Assembly (NCBI GenBank): GCA_019022495.1
Contig: JAFEKR010000009.1
Coordinates: forward strand, 2,232,001-2,296,000
DNA length: 64,000 nt
Reading direction: 5' to 3'
Origin: Epichloe hybrida
Lineage: Eukaryota; Ascomycota; Sordariomycetes; Hypocreales; Clavicipitaceae
Part shown: piece by piece, positions 60,250 to 64,000 of the stretch
Layout: each line of letters begins with the position of its first letter
Numbering within the stretch: position 1 is the stretch's first letter
Program-made: the position numbers and the translations under genes
Notes under the pieces: generated by a model
The model's database searches: none
Seen by the model: the letters and a program-made list of their open reading frames with translations, nothing else
Told to the model about the DNA's origin: nothing

Positions 60250-63017
60250 AATTAATCTCTCTTAACCTTTTTAAGGATATAAACTATTAGCTAGATTATT
60301 ATATAGCTAATACTCTAAAGATCTATAAGAAACACACTAGTACCTTATAATAATAAAGCTATAGATAATTAGGAAGATAAAGAACCCCTATAATCTAGAA
60401 CTATAGATAATAAGGTATAATAAACACTACTTAATCCTAATTTAGGTAAAGGTATAGATAATATAACTAAAGAAAAAAGGGTATTATAGTAATACTATAA
60501 GGTTATATAATCTAAGCTATATTACCTTTAGAGGAGATAAGAGGTCTTATAGATAAAGGCGTAAATTAGAGAGCTTAAGGCAAATCTAGGATTAGCTAGA
60601 CCTTAAACTAAACCTATAATTACCCCTTAATCTAGACCTATAATTATCTCTTAAACATTAGCTATAATTTTACCTATAGTCTATAGTAATATAGTAGTAA
60701 TTATATAGTAAGGTAGTCTTATTAAAATATAGATAAAAATACCTATATATAAAGGGGAAATATATAAAAGCCTATAGAATTTCTTAGTAAACTTAAATAT
60801 ACTATTTAAATTAAACCACTATACCTTTAAGAATAATATAACTAAGGTAGCATATATAAGCAGCTACCTAGCTAGTGATGTAAAGTAATAGTAAATACGT
60901 TATATAGCTATAAATAGGCATGTAAATTATTTATTAATTACCTAGGTAAATTTCCTAGAATAGTTAAAAACTAGAATAATAAATATAGGTATAAGATACT
61001 TAGAAGTAATAAGGTTACTACTAAATCTTAGGTAAAAGAATAGCTAATTATTTTAATCCTTTATATAAGCCTAAGATAAGGTAAAAGCTAAGTTACCTAA
61101 AGAAATCCCTATATATCTAAGAATTATAATTTTTCTAAATAGCTTAAATAACACTATAAGAAAGTAAATAATTAGTTAAAAAATCCTAATAACCTAAAGC
61201 TAACTATAAGGCTAGGGTAAGAAAGCAAAGGTTATAATAGGTTTAAGCTAAAATAATAAAAAAGGTTAGGACTCTAAAAGAAAAAGGTAATACTCTTATT
61301 TTATATTACTTATAAATAAGGCATAATAATAAAGTAAAGACTAAGGGAAAAGATTATCCCTAGTATATTATAAATATAAAAAGCCTAGGTATACTATACT
61401 AACTTATTAGGCACTAGATTATTTTACTTATAAAAGTACTAAATATATAACTAAGAAGCATAAAGGAAGTAATAATAAAGCTATATCTCCTAATATAATA
61501 CTAGTTTAATTAGTATAGACCTAGGAATATAATCTTACTATAGAATACCCTATAGATAATAAAATAAGAATATAAGTATTTTTATAATAAGATAACTAGT
61601 AGTTAGCTATATAAGCACTATTTAATATAGGCATATAGTCTTTAATAATTTATCTAAAATTATTATTAAAAAAGGATTAGAAAAATATAATCTAATTAAA
61701 TAGGATATTAAAGAGTGTAAGTAAAAAAGTGATTTTATATTAAGAAATTCTAAAAAAATTAGTTAAGATAAAAGATAGTATAGGATTTATAAAGGTTTAC
61801 TAAGTTAGCTACTTTATTACTAATATAAGTAAAGGGATAATTCTAGGTATAGACTAGATTAAAGAGTATTTACCTATAATTATATATTAGGAGCATAAAT
61901 ACTAGAGATATCTAGTAATAATAGAATATCTCTTCTTTACTTATAGTAAGTAGTAAGTATATAGAGAGAAAAAAATAGTAGTAGTTACTTTATTATTAAG
62001 AGTAATAAAGATTAAGCTAAGTGTTCTAGAAAATAAAAATCAAAAAGGAAAAGGAGAAAGCTAATTAAAGGACTTAGTAGTAATAGATATATAAATAAAT
62101 AGTAAAGTAGCTATATAAATTCTTAAGTATACTTATTTATAGTAAAAAAGCAAAGGTATTATAATTATACTAATTTTAGAAAACATAAGTAATAAAGAAG
62201 CTATGTTAAATTAGGATAAGAGTACTAAGCGCCCTACACTAATAATCCTAGAAGAATATAAGGAGTTTATAGATATTTTTTCTAAAGAGTTAGCGAGTAA
62301 GCTTCCTAAACTAAGAGGTTACACTTATATAATTAAATTAAAAGAAGGGAAAACACTACCTTAGGGGCTTATATATAATTTAGCTAAAAGGGAGCTAGAG
62401 GTTCTTAAAGAGTACCTTATAAGTATATAGCTTAAAGGGTAAATTAGAAGATTAGTTAGCCTAGCTAAGGCCCTGATTTTATTTATTCTAAAGAAAGGAA
62501 GGAAATTAAGGCTTTATGTGGATTATAAGGGCCTAAATAAGATTATAATTAAGAATAAGGCCCCTTTGCCCCTTATTACTAAAATTCTTAATTAATTAGT
62601 AAGTGTAGTTATTTTCACAGTCCTAGATTTAAAAGATACATACTACTAGCTATATATTCGCTTAGGTAATAAGTGGAAAATAGCGTTCTATTATTAATAT
62701 AGCCACTTTAAATATCTAGTAATACTATTTAGACTAGTTAACACACTAGTGACTTTTTAGGAGTATATTAATAATACTCTTAAAGGACTTATTAATAAGA
62801 CTTATATTATTTATTTAGATAATATACTAATATATAGTAGTAAGGTTAAAGATTATATAGAGCATATTAAATAAGTTTTACGTAGGTTTAAAGAGGCAGG
62901 TCTTTTTATTAACCTTAAGAAGTGTTAATTTTTAGTTAAGGAAGTTAAATTTTTAGGCTTTAAGATATTAGAGAAAGGTATTATAATAGACCTAGTAAGA
63001 GTTAAAGCAATTATAAC
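59980..63017 (+). mobile_element. Third chromodomain Ty3/gypsy copy, truncated at about 63017
   Basis: Begins with the 270 bp 5' LTR (59980-60249) and then follows the second copy closely in order and sequence. The CCHC region lies at about 61360-61400 and reverse transcriptase at about 62610-62780 on the plus strand. Homology to the second copy (its about 48486) stops inside the pol gene at about 63017, where TATTG-repeat DNA starts. Whether the rest lies beyond the window or is lost cannot be told. All frames are broken by RIP stops. Confidence 0.85.
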
Positions 63018-63170
63018 TAGAACATTGTTGTATTGTATTGTATTGTATTTTTTGGCCCTTCGATGTATTGTATTGTATTGTATTGCCCTATGTATTGTAT
63101 TGTGTATTGTATTGTATTAAAAATACAATACAATACAATACAATACATACAATACAATGTATTATTAGGG
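63018..63170. repeat. TATTG/CAATA microsatellite forming a long inverted repeat
   Basis: Runs of TATTG units (about 63028-63118), interrupted by TTTTTTGGCCCTTCG and GCCCTATG, are followed by runs of the complementary ATACA units (about 63122-63160). The two arms could fold into a hairpin of about 35 bp. It starts exactly where gypsy homology ends. Confidence 0.85.
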
Positions 63171-64000
63171 AAAAAAAAAGTGGAGTATTATATAAATTCA
63201 TTATATAGTAGATTTTTTAAGTAATTTAATTATAGTATTCTTATTCTTATATATAATTTAGTCATTTATTTAAAAATCTATAAAGTTTTAGCTTATTTAT
63301 AAAAGTAAGCTTATTATAGATATTATATACCTTAATAAAGTAATTCTTAGTTTAGTTTATAGAATGATTTTTTTTATACTTTTTAAAGGTTCTTTTATCT
63401 TAATATCTTTTTTGTTAGATTTACTATTACTTTTATTATATAAAATAATACAATACAATACAATACAATACAATACAATACAATACAATACAATATAATA
63501 TAATGTATTATATGATATTAAGGGTAGTATATATATCTTAAATATATTAGATTCTAAGCGTAATCTAAATATAGTATTCGTATTTTTTTAAATAATTTAG
63601 ATATTTATTTAAAATTCTATAAAGTTCTAGCTTATTTAGTAAAGTAAGCTTATTATATATATAGGGTAGCTATATATGGTTTACTTTTATCTTATCTTAT
63701 ACCTTAATTTATTTACTATATTTAAAAGGTTTTTTTAACTTTATATCTTTTTTATAGGATTTATTAATGATTTTATTATATAAAAAATACAATACAATAT
63801 AATACAATATAATGTATTATATGATATTAAGGGTAGTATATATATCCTAAATATATTAGATTTTGAGGGTAATTTAAATATAGTATTCCTATTTTTATAA
63901 ATAATTTAGAAATTTATTTAAAATTTTATAAAGTTTTAGCTTATTTAGTAAAGTAAGCTTATTATATATTTAGGGTAGCTAAATATTATATATTAGAATA
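63171..64000. repeat. 310-340 bp AT-rich tandem array with embedded (ATACA)n runs, continuing past the window
   Basis: A block starting AAAGTTTTAGCTTATTTA...GTAAGCTTATTAT recurs at about 63283, 63622 and 63932, so units are about 339 and 310 bp. Each of the first two is followed by ATACA/ATATA runs (63447-63500 and 63785-63815) and then by TGTATTATATGATATTAAGG. This is a satellite-like array of unknown type. It has no coding frame. Confidence 0.75.

Noticed and set aside
63033..63224. 63-codon plus-strand frame of Tyr-Cys-Ile-Val repeats
   Set aside because: It is an artefact of the TATTG microsatellite.

Overview
The window looks like a filamentous ascomycete chromosome, probably a Sordariomycete and perhaps Hypocreales, although that rank is an inference. 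The genes have short 78-182 bp introns with fungal-type splice sites and CTAAC/CTGAC-like branch points. The gene content is typically fungal: a Zn(II)2Cys6 regulator, a DUF3405 protein and a YAT-family permease. The window has two compartments that meet at about 26,640.

Compartment 1 (1-26,640) is gene-bearing with ordinary base composition. From left to right it holds a partial Zn(II)2Cys6 transcription factor (minus), glycerol kinase (GUT1 type, minus), an aquaglyceroporin (plus), mitochondrial FAD-dependent glycerol-3-phosphate dehydrogenase (GUT2 type, plus), a DUF3405 type II membrane protein (plus), an uncharacterised multi-pass membrane protein (plus), a YAT amino-acid permease (plus) and a PRELI/MSF1-domain protein resembling Ups2 (minus). 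The kinase, channel and dehydrogenase together form the whole route from external glycerol to dihydroxyacetone phosphate: uptake, phosphorylation, then oxidation into the respiratory chain. They sit within about 10 kb next to a transcription factor. I read this as a glycerol-utilisation cluster; that the neighbouring factor regulates it is only a guess.

Compartment 2 (about 26,640-64,000, 58% of the window) is a block of AT-rich, TpA-rich DNA full of stop codons in every frame, the pattern left by repeat-induced point mutation (RIP). It has no intact gene. It is a nested stack of dead retrotransposons. At its left is a Ty3/gypsy element (about 26,640-33,490). Next come decayed repeats and an LTR-like piece. 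A 7,901 bp chromodomain Ty3/gypsy element follows (35,857-43,757), with 270 bp LTRs and the target duplication TAACT. A second copy in the opposite orientation (45,450-59,453) has the target duplication CTTAT and is itself split by a roughly 6.2 kb Ty1/copia element. A third copy starts at 59,980 and is cut at about 63,017 by TATTG/CAATA microsatellite DNA and a 310-340 bp tandem array that runs off the window. An older unidentified repeat forms the matrix into which the gypsy copies inserted.

Exon boundaries were placed by hand from splice motifs and reading-frame continuity. Family assignments come from recognisable motifs and not from a database search.
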